A stretch of 12,955 nucleotides of DNA from Fusobacterium sp. (GTDB lineage: Bacteria > Fusobacteriota > Fusobacteriia > Fusobacteriales > Fusobacteriaceae), in NCBI GenBank assembly GCA_019410665.1, contig DXSD01000057.1:1-12955 (forward strand), in the 5' to 3' direction. Positions 6,694-12,955 of this stretch are shown one piece after another. The notes beneath the pieces are model-generated. The model made no database searches. It worked only from the letters and a program-made list of their open reading frames with translations, and had not been told where the DNA came from. Both the position numbers and the translations under genes were made by a program. How positions within the stretch are numbered: the first letter of the stretch is position 1; every line of letters starts with the position of its first letter.

Positions 6694-8031
6694 CTATTTT
6701 TCATTTTCAACTATTGGTCCAACAAAATCATACTCAAAATTCTGCTCAAATTTTACTTTTACAATCTCTCCTGGCTTAGCTGTTCCATCTGTAGTAAGAA
6801 CTTTTCCATCAATCTCTAAAGCCTGTCCTCTAGTTCTTCCCTCTAATAGATACTCACTTTCAGTAGAAACTCCATCTATCATAACCTCTATCTCTTTTCC
6901 TAGAAGTTTTCTATTTTTTCTCTCAGCTATCTCACTTTGTAAGTTTACTAATTCAGCATATCTTCTCTCTTTTATCTCTTCAGGAACTTGATCAGGTAAT
7001 CTATAAGCTACAGTATCCTCTTCTCTAGAATATTTAAATACTCCAGCATAATCAAACTCAAACTCTCTCACATAGTCCATTAACTCTTGGAAATTCTCCT
7101 CACTTTCTCCAGGGAATCCAACTATAAGAGTAGTTCTTATTGTTGCTTCTGGTATAGCAGTTCTTATTCTATTTAATACACTTTTTACCTGCTCTCCACT
7201 TTTAGCTCTTGCCATATTTCTTAAGATATTATCAGAAACATGTTGAATAGGTACATCAAAATACTTACAGATTTTCTCTTCAGTTTTCATAACCTCAATA
7301 AGCTCATCAGTTACATATTCTGGATGCATATAATAAGTTCTTAGCCACTTTAGCCCTTCTATTTTACATAACTCTCTCATAAGAGCAGCAAGTTTTTTAT
7401 CTCCATATAGATCTATTCCATACTCAGTAGTCTCTTGAGCTAATAGGTTTATCTCTCTTACTCCTGAAGCAACTAATCTTTTAGCCTCTTCCACAATATC
7501 CTCTATTGATCTACTTCTAAGTCTACCTCTCATTTGAGGTATGATACAATATGTACAACTTCTATTACATCCTTCAGATATTTTTAGATAAGCTGTATGA
7601 GAAGCAGTTGTTAAAACTCTTTCAGTATTAGCATTAGCTAAGAAAGTCATATTCTTAGTTTCTACGACTTTCTTATCAGCTAAAATCTCATCTATTACTT
7701 TTTCAATTTTGTCTATATCTCCAGTTCCAATAACAGCATCTACTTCAGGAAGTTCTTTTAATATCTCTTCTGAATATTTTTGTGCTAAACATCCAGCTAC
7801 TATTAATTTTTTTAAATTTCCCGTCTCTCTTAACTCACTTACTTCTAAGATTGTTTCAATAGACTCTTCCTTAGCATCTCCTATGAAACCACAAGTATTA
7901 ACAATGACTATATCAGCTTCTGCTACTTCACTTGTAAGCTCCATTCCCTTTCTTTTAGATAAAATTCCTAAATAGTGCTCACTATCAACTAGATTTTTAC
8001 TACACCCTAAGCTAATTAAAGCTAATTTCAT
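6694..8031 (-). CDS. rimO: Ribosomal protein uS12 methylthiotransferase
   Basis: RimO is a radical-SAM enzyme with two [4Fe-4S] clusters that adds a methylthio group to the conserved aspartate of ribosomal protein S12. The 445-residue product has an N-terminal UPF0004 domain with cluster ligands C10 (LISLGCSKNLVDSE), C47 (VNTCGFI) and C81 (AGCLAQKY), a radical-SAM domain with C155, C159 and C162 (SEGCNRSCTYCIIPQMRG), and a C-terminal TRAM domain (about 375-441). LGCSKNLVDSE and the absence of a longer tRNA-type insert favour RimO over the tRNA enzymes MiaB and MtaB. Start ATG 8031; an AAGGAGA motif overlapping the pnp stop codon supplies the ribosome binding site, with a second AGAGG directly before the ATG. 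It is 15 bases after pnp, so the two are probably co-transcribed and coupled. Confidence 0.95.
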   Translation of the reverse strand: MKLALISLGCSKNLVDSEHYLGILSKRKGMELTSEVAEADIVIVNTCGFIGDAKEESIETILEVSELRETGNLKKLIVAGCLAQKYSEEILKELPEVDAVIGTGDIDKIEKVIDEILADKKVVETKNMTFLANANTERVLTTASHTAYLKISEGCNRSCTYCIIPQMRGRLRSRSIEDIVEEAKRLVASGVREINLLAQETTEYGIDLYGDKKLAALMRELCKIEGLKWLRTYYMHPEYVTDELIEVMKTEEKICKYFDVPIQHVSDNILRNMARAKSGEQVKSVLNRIRTAIPEATIRTTLIVGFPGESEENFQELMDYVREFEFDYAGVFKYSREEDTVAYRLPDQVPEEIKERRYAELVNLQSEIAERKNRKLLGKEIEVMIDGVSTESEYLLEGRTRGQALEIDGKVLTTDGTAKPGEIVKVKFEQNFEYDFVGPIVENEK

Positions 8032-8046
8032 CCTCTATTTTTCTCC

Positions 8047-10146
8047 TTATACTCTTTTCTTACTTAAGCTAATTTTTCCATTATCAGTAGAGATAACTTT
8101 TACATCAAAAACATCTCCTACTTTTAAAACATCTTCAACATTAGCAACTCTCTCTTGAGATATTTCAGATACATGTAAAAGTCCCTCTTTACCTGGTAAT
8201 ATCTCCATAAATGCTCCAAACTTTTGGATGCTTACAACTCTACCAGAATAAATCTCTCCAACCTCAACATCTTTAACATATGAATTTACAAGTTTAACTG
8301 TTTCATTTAAAGCTGCTTCATCTTTACAGAAGATAGCTACTTTTCCATCATCATCTATATCAATAGTAGCTCCTGTTTGATCTATGATACCTTTAATATT
8401 TTTTCCTCCTGGTCCTATTAAGATAGCAATCTTATCAGTAGGAATATTCATTTGATAAATTCTTGGTACATTAGATTTTATAGGTGCTGGTGTTGGAATA
8501 GTATTATTCATTAACTCTAAAATCTCTAATCTTGCATCTAATGCTTGTTTTAAAGCTATTCTCATAATCTCTTCTGTTATTCCTGTAATTTTTATATCCA
8601 TTTGAAGTGCTGTAATTCCACTTTTAGTTCCAGCTACTTTAAAGTCCATATCTCCAAGGTGATCTTCTAGTCCCATTATATCTGTTAATACAGTAAACTC
8701 TTCTCCCTCTTTAATAAGTCCCATAGCTATTCCAGCAACATGCTCTTTTATAGGTACTCCTGCAGCCATAAGTGAAAGTGATCCTCCACAAATTGAAGCT
8801 TGAGATGATGATCCATTTGATTCTGTTATTTCAGATACAACTCTTATTGTATATGGGAATTCATCTTCTGATGGTATTACATATTTTAAAGCTCTCTCAG
8901 CTAGAGATCCGTGTCCTAACTCTCTTCTTCCTGGGCTTCCCATTCTTCCTGTTTCTCCTACTGAATAAGGTGGGAAGTTATAGTGTAAATAGAACTTTTT
9001 ATAATACTCTTTCTCTAAATCATCTACTAATTGCTCATCCTCTTTAGTTCCTAAAGTTGTGAATACAACTGCTTGTGTCTCTCCTCTAGTGAACATAGCT
9101 GATCCATGTGGTATTGGTAAACAATTCACCTCTGCAAATAGAGGTCTTATCTCTGTAGTTTTTCTTCCATCTACTCTGTGTTTATGGTAAAGAATAGCAT
9201 CTCTTACAAGCTTTTTCATTAGATCGTGGTAATATCCTTTAAACTCTAATAAAACATCTTCAGGGATTTCTACCTCTTCTCCCTCTCCATAGTTTTCTAC
9301 TTTAAATGTTTCTAATAACTCTTCTTCTAATGAATCTACAGCTTCCTCTCTATTTTTCTTACCTAATGTAAGTACAGCAGCTTGAAGTCTCTCCATCCCT
9401 CTTTCATCTATAAAGTCTTTAACTAATGGCATAACTTCTGGTTTTACAAACTCTATTTTCTCTTTTCCAATCTCTTTAGCAAAAGCCTCTTGGAACTCAC
9501 ATATTTTCTTTATATTTTCATGAGCAAACATTATTGCTGCTAGCATTGTTTCCTCATCTAACTCTTTTGCTCCAGCTTCAACCATGTTAATAGCTTCTTT
9601 TGTTCCTGCTACTGAAAGCTCTAATTCACTTGTTTCTAACTCTTCAGGTGTAGGGTTAAGTATAAACTCTCCATCTTTATATCCTATTACAACTCCAGCT
9701 ACTGGCCCTAAAAATGGTAAATCAGATAACATTAAAGCCATTGATGATCCTATAATTCCTAAATAGTCAGGAGTGTTTTTCTCATCATATGAAAATACAG
9801 TATTTACTATATGTACATCATAGTTAAATCCATCTGGGAACATTGGTCTTATAGGTCTATCTATAAGTCTTGCTGTAAGTGTTGCATTAGTTGATGGTTT
9901 TCCCTCTCTTTTATTAAATCCCCCAGGAAACTTTCCAGCTGCATAAAACTTTTCTATATAGTCAACAGTAAGTGGGAAGAAATCATTTTCCTTTCTAGGC
10001 TCCTTACTTCTATTTACTGTACTTAGTAATACAGTATCTCCATATTGAACCATTACAGCTCCACATGATTGTCTAGCTATTTTTCCAGTAGAAAACGTAA
10101 GTGTTCTCCCTGCTAATTCCATTTGAACTTTTCTCTCGTCAAACAT
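8047..10146 (-). CDS. pnp: Polyribonucleotide nucleotidyltransferase (PNPase)
   Basis: PNPase is a trimeric phosphorolytic 3'-5' exoribonuclease central to mRNA turnover and small-RNA metabolism. The 699-residue product shows the full domain order: first RNase PH domain (about 10-145, with FPLTVDYIEKFYAAGKFPGG and RLIDRPIRPMFP), a helical linker domain (about 230-310), second RNase PH domain (about 325-555, with GSPGRRELGHGSLAERAL, SNGSSSQASICGGSL and the metal-binding HLGDMDFKVAG), KH domain (about 567-625, GPGGKNIKGI from 578) and S1 domain (about 629-697). It stops directly after S1 without the acidic C-terminal tail of some orthologues. ATG 10146 has AGGAGG 5 bases upstream. It leads the minus-strand gene run and is preceded by its own promoter and a leader with a long hairpin. 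Confidence 0.98.
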   Translation of the reverse strand: MFDERKVQMELAGRTLTFSTGKIARQSCGAVMVQYGDTVLLSTVNRSKEPRKENDFFPLTVDYIEKFYAAGKFPGGFNKREGKPSTNATLTARLIDRPIRPMFPDGFNYDVHIVNTVFSYDEKNTPDYLGIIGSSMALMLSDLPFLGPVAGVVIGYKDGEFILNPTPEELETSELELSVAGTKEAINMVEAGAKELDEETMLAAIMFAHENIKKICEFQEAFAKEIGKEKIEFVKPEVMPLVKDFIDERGMERLQAAVLTLGKKNREEAVDSLEEELLETFKVENYGEGEEVEIPEDVLLEFKGYYHDLMKKLVRDAILYHKHRVDGRKTTEIRPLFAEVNCLPIPHGSAMFTRGETQAVVFTTLGTKEDEQLVDDLEKEYYKKFYLHYNFPPYSVGETGRMGSPGRRELGHGSLAERALKYVIPSEDEFPYTIRVVSEITESNGSSSQASICGGSLSLMAAGVPIKEHVAGIAMGLIKEGEEFTVLTDIMGLEDHLGDMDFKVAGTKSGITALQMDIKITGITEEIMRIALKQALDARLEILELMNNTIPTPAPIKSNVPRIYQMNIPTDKIAILIGPGGKNIKGIIDQTGATIDIDDDGKVAIFCKDEAALNETVKLVNSYVKDVEVGEIYSGRVVSIQKFGAFMEILPGKEGLLHVSEISQERVANVEDVLKVGDVFDVKVISTDNGKISLSKKRV

Positions 10147-10151
10147 ACTAT

Positions 10152-10159
10152 CCTCCTAA
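10152..10159 (-). promoter_or_regulatory. pnp Shine-Dalgarno region with upstream anti-SD partner
   Basis: TTAGGAGG (10159-10152) contains the perfect AGGAGG ribosome binding site of pnp. The segment CTTCCTAA (10178-10171) a few bases upstream is complementary to all eight bases, with one G-U pair and an 11-base loop. That same segment forms the 3' arm of the leader hairpin, so the two pairings exclude each other. A weaker local hairpin, CTAAA-AAAA-TTTAG, is also possible. Pairing is seen in the sequence; a regulatory effect is inferred. Confidence 0.55.
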
Positions 10160-10168
10160 ATTTTTTTA

Positions 10169-10243
10169 GATTAGGAAGTAAATAATAAGGAGCAAAGAAA
10201 CAAAATTTATTCCCTTACCTCTTACTACTTAATCTTCCTAATC
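10169..10243 (-). promoter_or_regulatory. Long leader hairpin in the pnp 5' untranslated region
   Basis: On the minus strand, GATTAGGAAG (10243-10234) pairs perfectly with CTTCCTAATC (10178-10169). After a 2-base bulge, TAAGTAGTAAG (10231-10221) continues pairing with CTTATTATTTA (10189-10179), including two G-U pairs, giving about 21 pairs around a 31-base loop. The wobble pairs would be A-C mismatches on the opposite strand, so the structure is better formed in pnp mRNA than in any plus-strand transcript. The predicted transcript start is only a few bases before the hairpin. In E. coli, a leader stem-loop cut by RNase III is used by PNPase to control its own mRNA; an equivalent role is inferred here. 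Confidence 0.7.
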
Positions 10244-10256
10244 CTTTTTTACTGTT

Positions 10257-10285
10257 ATTATAACATTTTTAATATTAAAAATCAA
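10257..10285 (-). promoter_or_regulatory. pnp promoter, sigma-70 type with extended -10
   Basis: On the minus strand, TTGATT (10285-10280) and a perfect TATAAT (10262-10257) are separated by exactly 17 bases, and TGT directly precedes the -10, giving an extended TGN motif. Transcription should begin near 10250, leaving a leader of about 100 bases before the pnp ATG. The spacer is almost entirely an AT palindrome (10265-10282). This is the best-looking promoter in the window for the minus-strand run. Confidence 0.8.
10265..10282. repeat. 18-bp perfect palindrome in the pnp promoter spacer
   Basis: ATTTTTAATATTAAAAAT reads identically on both strands and occupies the spacer of the pnp promoter, overlapping part of the -35 hexamer. 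A protein dimer bound here would block or alter pnp transcription. In AT-rich DNA such palindromes arise more easily by chance, so the operator role is only a suggestion. Confidence 0.45.
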
Positions 10286-10326
10286 ATTTTAGATAACTCT
10301 TGTTTTATTTTTTTTTAAAATTTGAT
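10281..10326. repeat. 11-bp inverted repeat linking the divergent pnp and fplA promoters
   Basis: ATCAAATTTTA (10281-10291) and TAAAATTTGAT (10316-10326) are exact inverted copies 24 bases apart. The left copy overlaps the pnp -35 and the right copy overlaps the fplA extended -10. Because predicted transcription starts lie outside, it would act as DNA and not as RNA. The centre-to-centre distance is 35 bases, about 3.3 helix turns. It is a candidate operator shared by both promoters, with no known regulator assigned. Confidence 0.5.
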
Positions 10327-10331
10327 ATAAT
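10323..10331 (+). promoter_or_regulatory. fplA promoter, extended -10
   Basis: TGATATAAT (10323-10331) is a perfect -10 with the TGN extension. No good -35 exists at 17 bases (TTTTAT at 10303-10308); TTGTTT at 10300-10305 is 20 bases away, which is too far for normal use. Extended -10 promoters can work without a strong -35. Transcription would start around 10338, giving a leader of about 45 bases. The leader contains a small hairpin CATTAA-ATA-TTAATG (10348-10362) just before the ribosome binding site. Confidence 0.7.
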
Positions 10332-10382
10332 ACATGTGTATGTTTTACATTAAATATTAATGCTAAAAAAGGAGAAATTTTT

Positions 10383-12698
10383 GTGTATAAGATGAAAAAA
10401 TATAAACTATTATCAATTTTTTATATAATCATATCTCTATTTCTTATAAGTAGAACTACTTTAAGTAATACTCTAACTTTTAAAGAGGATTTAGAGATTG
10501 ATAAATTAAAAGCTCAAATTAAAATTTTAAATGAGAAGATAACCCAACTTGAAGATATAAAGAGGAGTAAAATTCAAAAAAATAAAAAGAATATAAAAAT
10601 TGGATTAGCTCTAAGTGGGGGAGGTGCTAAGGGCTTAGCTCACATTGGAGTCCTTAAAGAGTTAGAAAAATTAGGAATTCGTCCTGATTATATTTCTGGA
10701 ACAAGTATGGGAGCAGTTGTTGGAGCTCTTTACTCAGTTGGATATACCCCTGATGAGATTGAAAAGATCTTAACTAAAAGTGATTGGGATGGATTTATCA
10801 ATGGAACCTTTATTGAGGATAGAATTCCTCTTGAAAAAAAGGTTAATAATAAAAAATATATGTTCTCTGTAAGATATGATAATAAGTTTAATTTTTCTCT
10901 TCCAAAGGGATTTGGAAATAATCAAATGATATATTTTGAAATGAAAAAATTATTGAACTCAGTTGAAAATATTAAAGATTTTGATAAACTCCCAATTCCA
11001 CTTAGAATTATTGCTACTGATCTCAATAGTGGTAAAGCTGTTGCATTTAAAGAGGGAGATTTAGCTAAAGTAGTTACTGCCAGTGTTGCTATTCCAACTG
11101 TTTTTGATCCTATTGAAATTGATGGTAAACCTTATGTTGATGGTCTTGTATCACGTAACTTTCCTGTGATAGATGTTATAAATATGGGAGCTGATATTGT
11201 AATAGGAAGTGATGTAGGAAATGAAGTTAAAGACAAAAAAGATTATAATATAATCAGTGTTCTAAATCAATTAGTAGCTATTCAAAGTGCATCTTCTACT
11301 GAGGAGCAAAGAAAATTAACTACTATTTTAATCACTCCTGAAGTTTCGGAATATTCTGCTACAGAACTAGATAAGGGAGAATTATTTATTGAATTGGGGA
11401 AAAAAGCTACTTTAAAGCAACTTTCGCTCCTAGCTGATCTTCCTAAAAATTATACTACCACATCTAAAATTACAACCAATAAAAATGTAGTAATTAGAAA
11501 TATAGAATTTAGTAATAATATCTCTGAAAAAAATAGAGCTCTTATATACAACTCTATTAAGAATATCATTGATAGAGAGCTTTCTATAGAAGAGTTGGAG
11601 AACAATATATTAAAACTTTATGGAAATGATCTTATTAACTCCATCTATTATAACATTGATAAAGATACATTGGTATTAGATGTAGATATAAATCCTAATA
11701 ACTCTGTAGGAGTAGGAATTAATTATCTAACTGGTTATGGAACTACCTTTGATTTTGGAACTACTATTTCTAATTTTGGAAAGATTGGAAATAATACTTT
11801 AATAGATTTACAAGTTGGAGATTATCTTGGTTTAAATTTTAAAAATTTTATATATTATGGATATTCTAATAAAATTGGAGTTTTTGCTAACTTAGGTTAT
11901 AATGAAAATCCCTTTTTTATCTATGATGGTAGAGAAAAAATTTCCCATTCTATAATAAATACTTTAGATTTTGAATTGGGACTACTTACTCAATATAATA
12001 ATCAATTTATTATCTCCTATGGAATTAACAACTCCTATACAGAGCTTAAACAGGAAACTGGGTCTATAGATCCTGATACTATTGAGTATTCTAAAAACTA
12101 TAATGGAGCTTTTTTTAGGTCTAGCTTTGATACACTAGATTCCACTACCTTACCTCGTTCTGGAGTAAAATTAGATTTTGAATATAGTTGGGAAGGAAGT
12201 TTTGATAAATCTAAGTCTAGTTTTTATGGTCCTTTATATACCTTTGATGGATATATTCCACTAGGGAAAAAATTCACTTTAAACTATGGTATCTATGGTG
12301 GACTTATTACTGGAAATGAAGTTGATTCTATTGAATCTATTGATAAATTTATTCGTTTAGGTGGAACTAAAAATAATTTGGAAAACAAGGATTTCTCATT
12401 CTATGGTTACCATTATCAGCAAAAACTTGTTGAAGATTTTCTTATTGGAAAGATAAAACTTTCCTATCAATTAGATAGTAATCTTTATTTAAGTGGAGCT
12501 TGGAATATTGGAACTTTTAGTGATTTAGAAGAAAGTCCTGTTCCGAATAGAAAAATAATTTGGGAAGACTATGTCCAAGGTTTTGGGGTTTCTTTACTTT
12601 ATGATAGTTTACTTGGCCCAATAGAATTTTCTCTGTCTAAAGATAATGAAAGTGGGGATATTCTTTCACAAATAAGCATTGGATATATTTTTGAGTAA
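10383..12698 (+). CDS. fplA: Type Vd autotransporter phospholipase, FplA-like (patatin-POTRA-beta-barrel)
   Basis: FplA is a fusobacterial surface phospholipase A1 that carries its own outer-membrane translocator. The 771-residue product has a signal peptide (about 1-29), a lysine/glutamate-rich coiled coil (about 34-68), a patatin domain (about 73-320), a POTRA-like domain (about 368-436) and a C-terminal surface-antigen/Omp85-type beta-barrel (about 440-771). The patatin machinery is intact: oxyanion-hole loop GGGAKG (79-84), nucleophile S108 in ISGTSMGA, and catalytic D253 in YVDGL. The 145-residue spacing equals that of S98 and D243, which I recall as the catalytic pair in F. nucleatum FplA. 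The GTG at 10383 is chosen because AAGGAG (10369-10374) lies 8 bases upstream; ATG 10392 would be 17 bases away. The protein ends IGYIFE, so the usual terminal aromatic residue is followed by a glutamate. It is transcribed away from pnp. Confidence 0.95.
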   Translation: MYKMKKYKLLSIFYIIISLFLISRTTLSNTLTFKEDLEIDKLKAQIKILNEKITQLEDIKRSKIQKNKKNIKIGLALSGGGAKGLAHIGVLKELEKLGIRPDYISGTSMGAVVGALYSVGYTPDEIEKILTKSDWDGFINGTFIEDRIPLEKKVNNKKYMFSVRYDNKFNFSLPKGFGNNQMIYFEMKKLLNSVENIKDFDKLPIPLRIIATDLNSGKAVAFKEGDLAKVVTASVAIPTVFDPIEIDGKPYVDGLVSRNFPVIDVINMGADIVIGSDVGNEVKDKKDYNIISVLNQLVAIQSASSTEEQRKLTTILITPEVSEYSATELDKGELFIELGKKATLKQLSLLADLPKNYTTTSKITTNKNVVIRNIEFSNNISEKNRALIYNSIKNIIDRELSIEELENNILKLYGNDLINSIYYNIDKDTLVLDVDINPNNSVGVGINYLTGYGTTFDFGTTISNFGKIGNNTLIDLQVGDYLGLNFKNFIYYGYSNKIGVFANLGYNENPFFIYDGREKISHSIINTLDFELGLLTQYNNQFIISYGINNSYTELKQETGSIDPDTIEYSKNYNGAFFRSSFDTLDSTTLPRSGVKLDFEYSWEGSFDKSKSSFYGPLYTFDGYIPLGKKFTLNYGIYGGLITGNEVDSIESIDKFIRLGGTKNNLENKDFSFYGYHYQQKLVEDFLIGKIKLSYQLDSNLYLSGAWNIGTFSDLEESPVPNRKIIWEDYVQGFGVSLLYDSLLGPIEFSLSKDNESGDILSQISIGYIFE

Positions 12699-12860
12699 AT
12701 AAATTGAATGAAGTGAGTTTTCAAATGGTAGAAGAGTGGTAACTATTCAGGTAGAAATCAACTAAAGAAAGCTCAAAAAATTGTGTAATTTATGAAAAGA
12801 AGTTAGATTAACTCAGCGAAATCCAACACTAAAAAATGCAATAAGTCAAAGACTTAACCC

Positions 12861-12901
12861 TTCCAATAGTAGCGGAGTTTTAACGACTACTACTATTGGA
12901 A
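12861..12901 (+). repeat. 12-bp perfect inverted repeat with 17-base loop
   Basis: TTCCAATAGTAG (12861-12872) and CTACTATTGGAA (12890-12901) are exact inverted copies. No T run follows, so it is a poor simple terminator. The loop, CGGAGTTTTAACGACTA, offers a second, 3-base-shifted pairing because CTA is repeated. It is the strongest stem in the tail after fplA. Confidence 0.75.
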
Positions 12902-12939
12902 ACAGAAATTTATTTTCTGTGTTACATTAAGGAAACACT

Positions 12940-12954
12940 GAAAGCTTTGCTTTC
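12940..12954 (+). terminator. Possible intrinsic terminator hairpin at the window edge
   Basis: GAAAGC-TTT-GCTTTC is a 6-bp perfect stem with a 3-base loop; the next visible base is T and then the window ends. If a T run follows, this would terminate transcripts from fplA or from the structured tail. Cannot be decided from this window. Confidence 0.35.
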
Positions 12955-12955
12955 T

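Larger units (their letters stand above)
12699..12955 (+). other. Non-coding region with consecutive stem-loops, possible structured RNA or mobile-element remnant
   Basis: No frame is open for more than a few dozen codons on either strand and no ribosome binding site is seen. Read on the plus strand the region holds many hairpins: GAGTTTTC/GAAAGCTC (12715-12722 with 12767-12774) enclosing GAGTGG-TAA-CTATTC (12734-12748); AAATT/AATTT around 12777-12790; AGTTA-GAT-TAACT (12801-12813); TAAGTC-AAA-GACTTA (12842-12856); a 12-bp perfect stem (12861-12901); ACAGAAA/TTTCTGT (12902-12920); and GAAAGC-TTT-GCTTTC (12940-12954). It looks somewhat less AT-rich than typical intergenic DNA here, notably around 12811-12890. 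It could be a long fplA 3' end, a separate small RNA, the RNA part of an IS200/IS605-type element (TnpB or IscB guide RNA), or the edge of another mobile element that continues outside. None of these is proven. Confidence 0.5.

Noticed and set aside
6694..8031. Assignment of the methylthiotransferase as MiaB or MtaB
   Set aside because: The LGCSKNLVDSE start, the overall length and the SEGCNRSCTYCIIPQMRG motif match RimO better.
10169..10250. Plus-strand intrinsic terminator (the pnp-leader hairpin is followed by CTTTTTT on the plus strand)
   Set aside because: No plus-strand gene lies upstream, and on that strand two inner pairs become A-C mismatches. It fits a pnp mRNA leader better, though it could incidentally stop stray antisense transcripts.
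10300..10305. TTGTTT as a normal -35 for fplA
   Set aside because: The spacer to the -10 would be 20 bases, outside the usual 16-18.
10392..10394. ATG as the fplA start
   Set aside because: It is 17 bases from the clear AAGGAG, while GTG 10383 is at the normal distance of 8. The choice changes only three residues.
12699..12955. Known housekeeping RNA (tmRNA, RNase P RNA, SRP RNA) or tRNA
   Set aside because: No tag-peptide frame, no RNase P or SRP core motif and no cloverleaf with a CCA-type acceptor could be recognised.
12699..12955. CRISPR array
   Set aside because: The repeats are inverted arms of different hairpins; there is no regularly spaced direct repeat.

Overview
The window looks like chromosomal DNA of a Fusobacterium or a close relative. 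The sequence is very AT-rich, with A/T-ending codons, strong AGGAG-type ribosome binding sites and several GTG/TTG starts. The best marker is the gene at the right: a patatin-like phospholipase fused to a POTRA and an outer-membrane beta-barrel, the layout of the fusobacterial type Vd autotransporter FplA. The species cannot be fixed from sequence reading alone.

Layout. From 10146 down to position 1, eleven genes run head-to-tail on the minus strand with gaps of 1 to 60 bases. In transcription order they are pnp, rimO, pgsA, yggT, an intrinsic terminator, rsmH, an ftsL-like gene, an RlmD/RumA-family methyltransferase gene, plsY, gpsA, a small sigma-70 gene, and dnaN, which is cut by the window edge. 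A 236-base divergent region (10147-10382) separates pnp from fplA, which is read on the plus strand (10383-12698). The last 257 bases (12699-12955) have no credible gene but carry many consecutive stem-loops.

How the genes fit together. The minus-strand block mixes three themes: RNA and ribosome maturation (pnp, rimO, rsmH, rlmD-like), phospholipid synthesis (gpsA makes glycerol-3-phosphate, plsY acylates it, pgsA makes phosphatidylglycerol-phosphate), and cell cycle or expression control (ftsL-like, sigma factor, sliding clamp, yggT). The opposing gene fplA encodes a surface enzyme that degrades phospholipids, so lipid synthesis and lipid cleavage genes lie on either side of the divergent region.

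Most interesting signals. (1) The pnp leader can form a long hairpin whose 3' arm can alternatively pair with the whole pnp Shine-Dalgarno, a possible autoregulatory RNA switch. (2) An 11-bp inverted repeat joins the pnp -35 and the fplA extended -10, and an 18-bp perfect palindrome lies in the pnp promoter spacer. (3) The structured, non-coding tail after fplA may be a small RNA or a mobile-element RNA. (4) The RlmD-type enzyme lacks the usual iron-sulfur cysteines. Everything rests on reading the sequence; no database search was possible.
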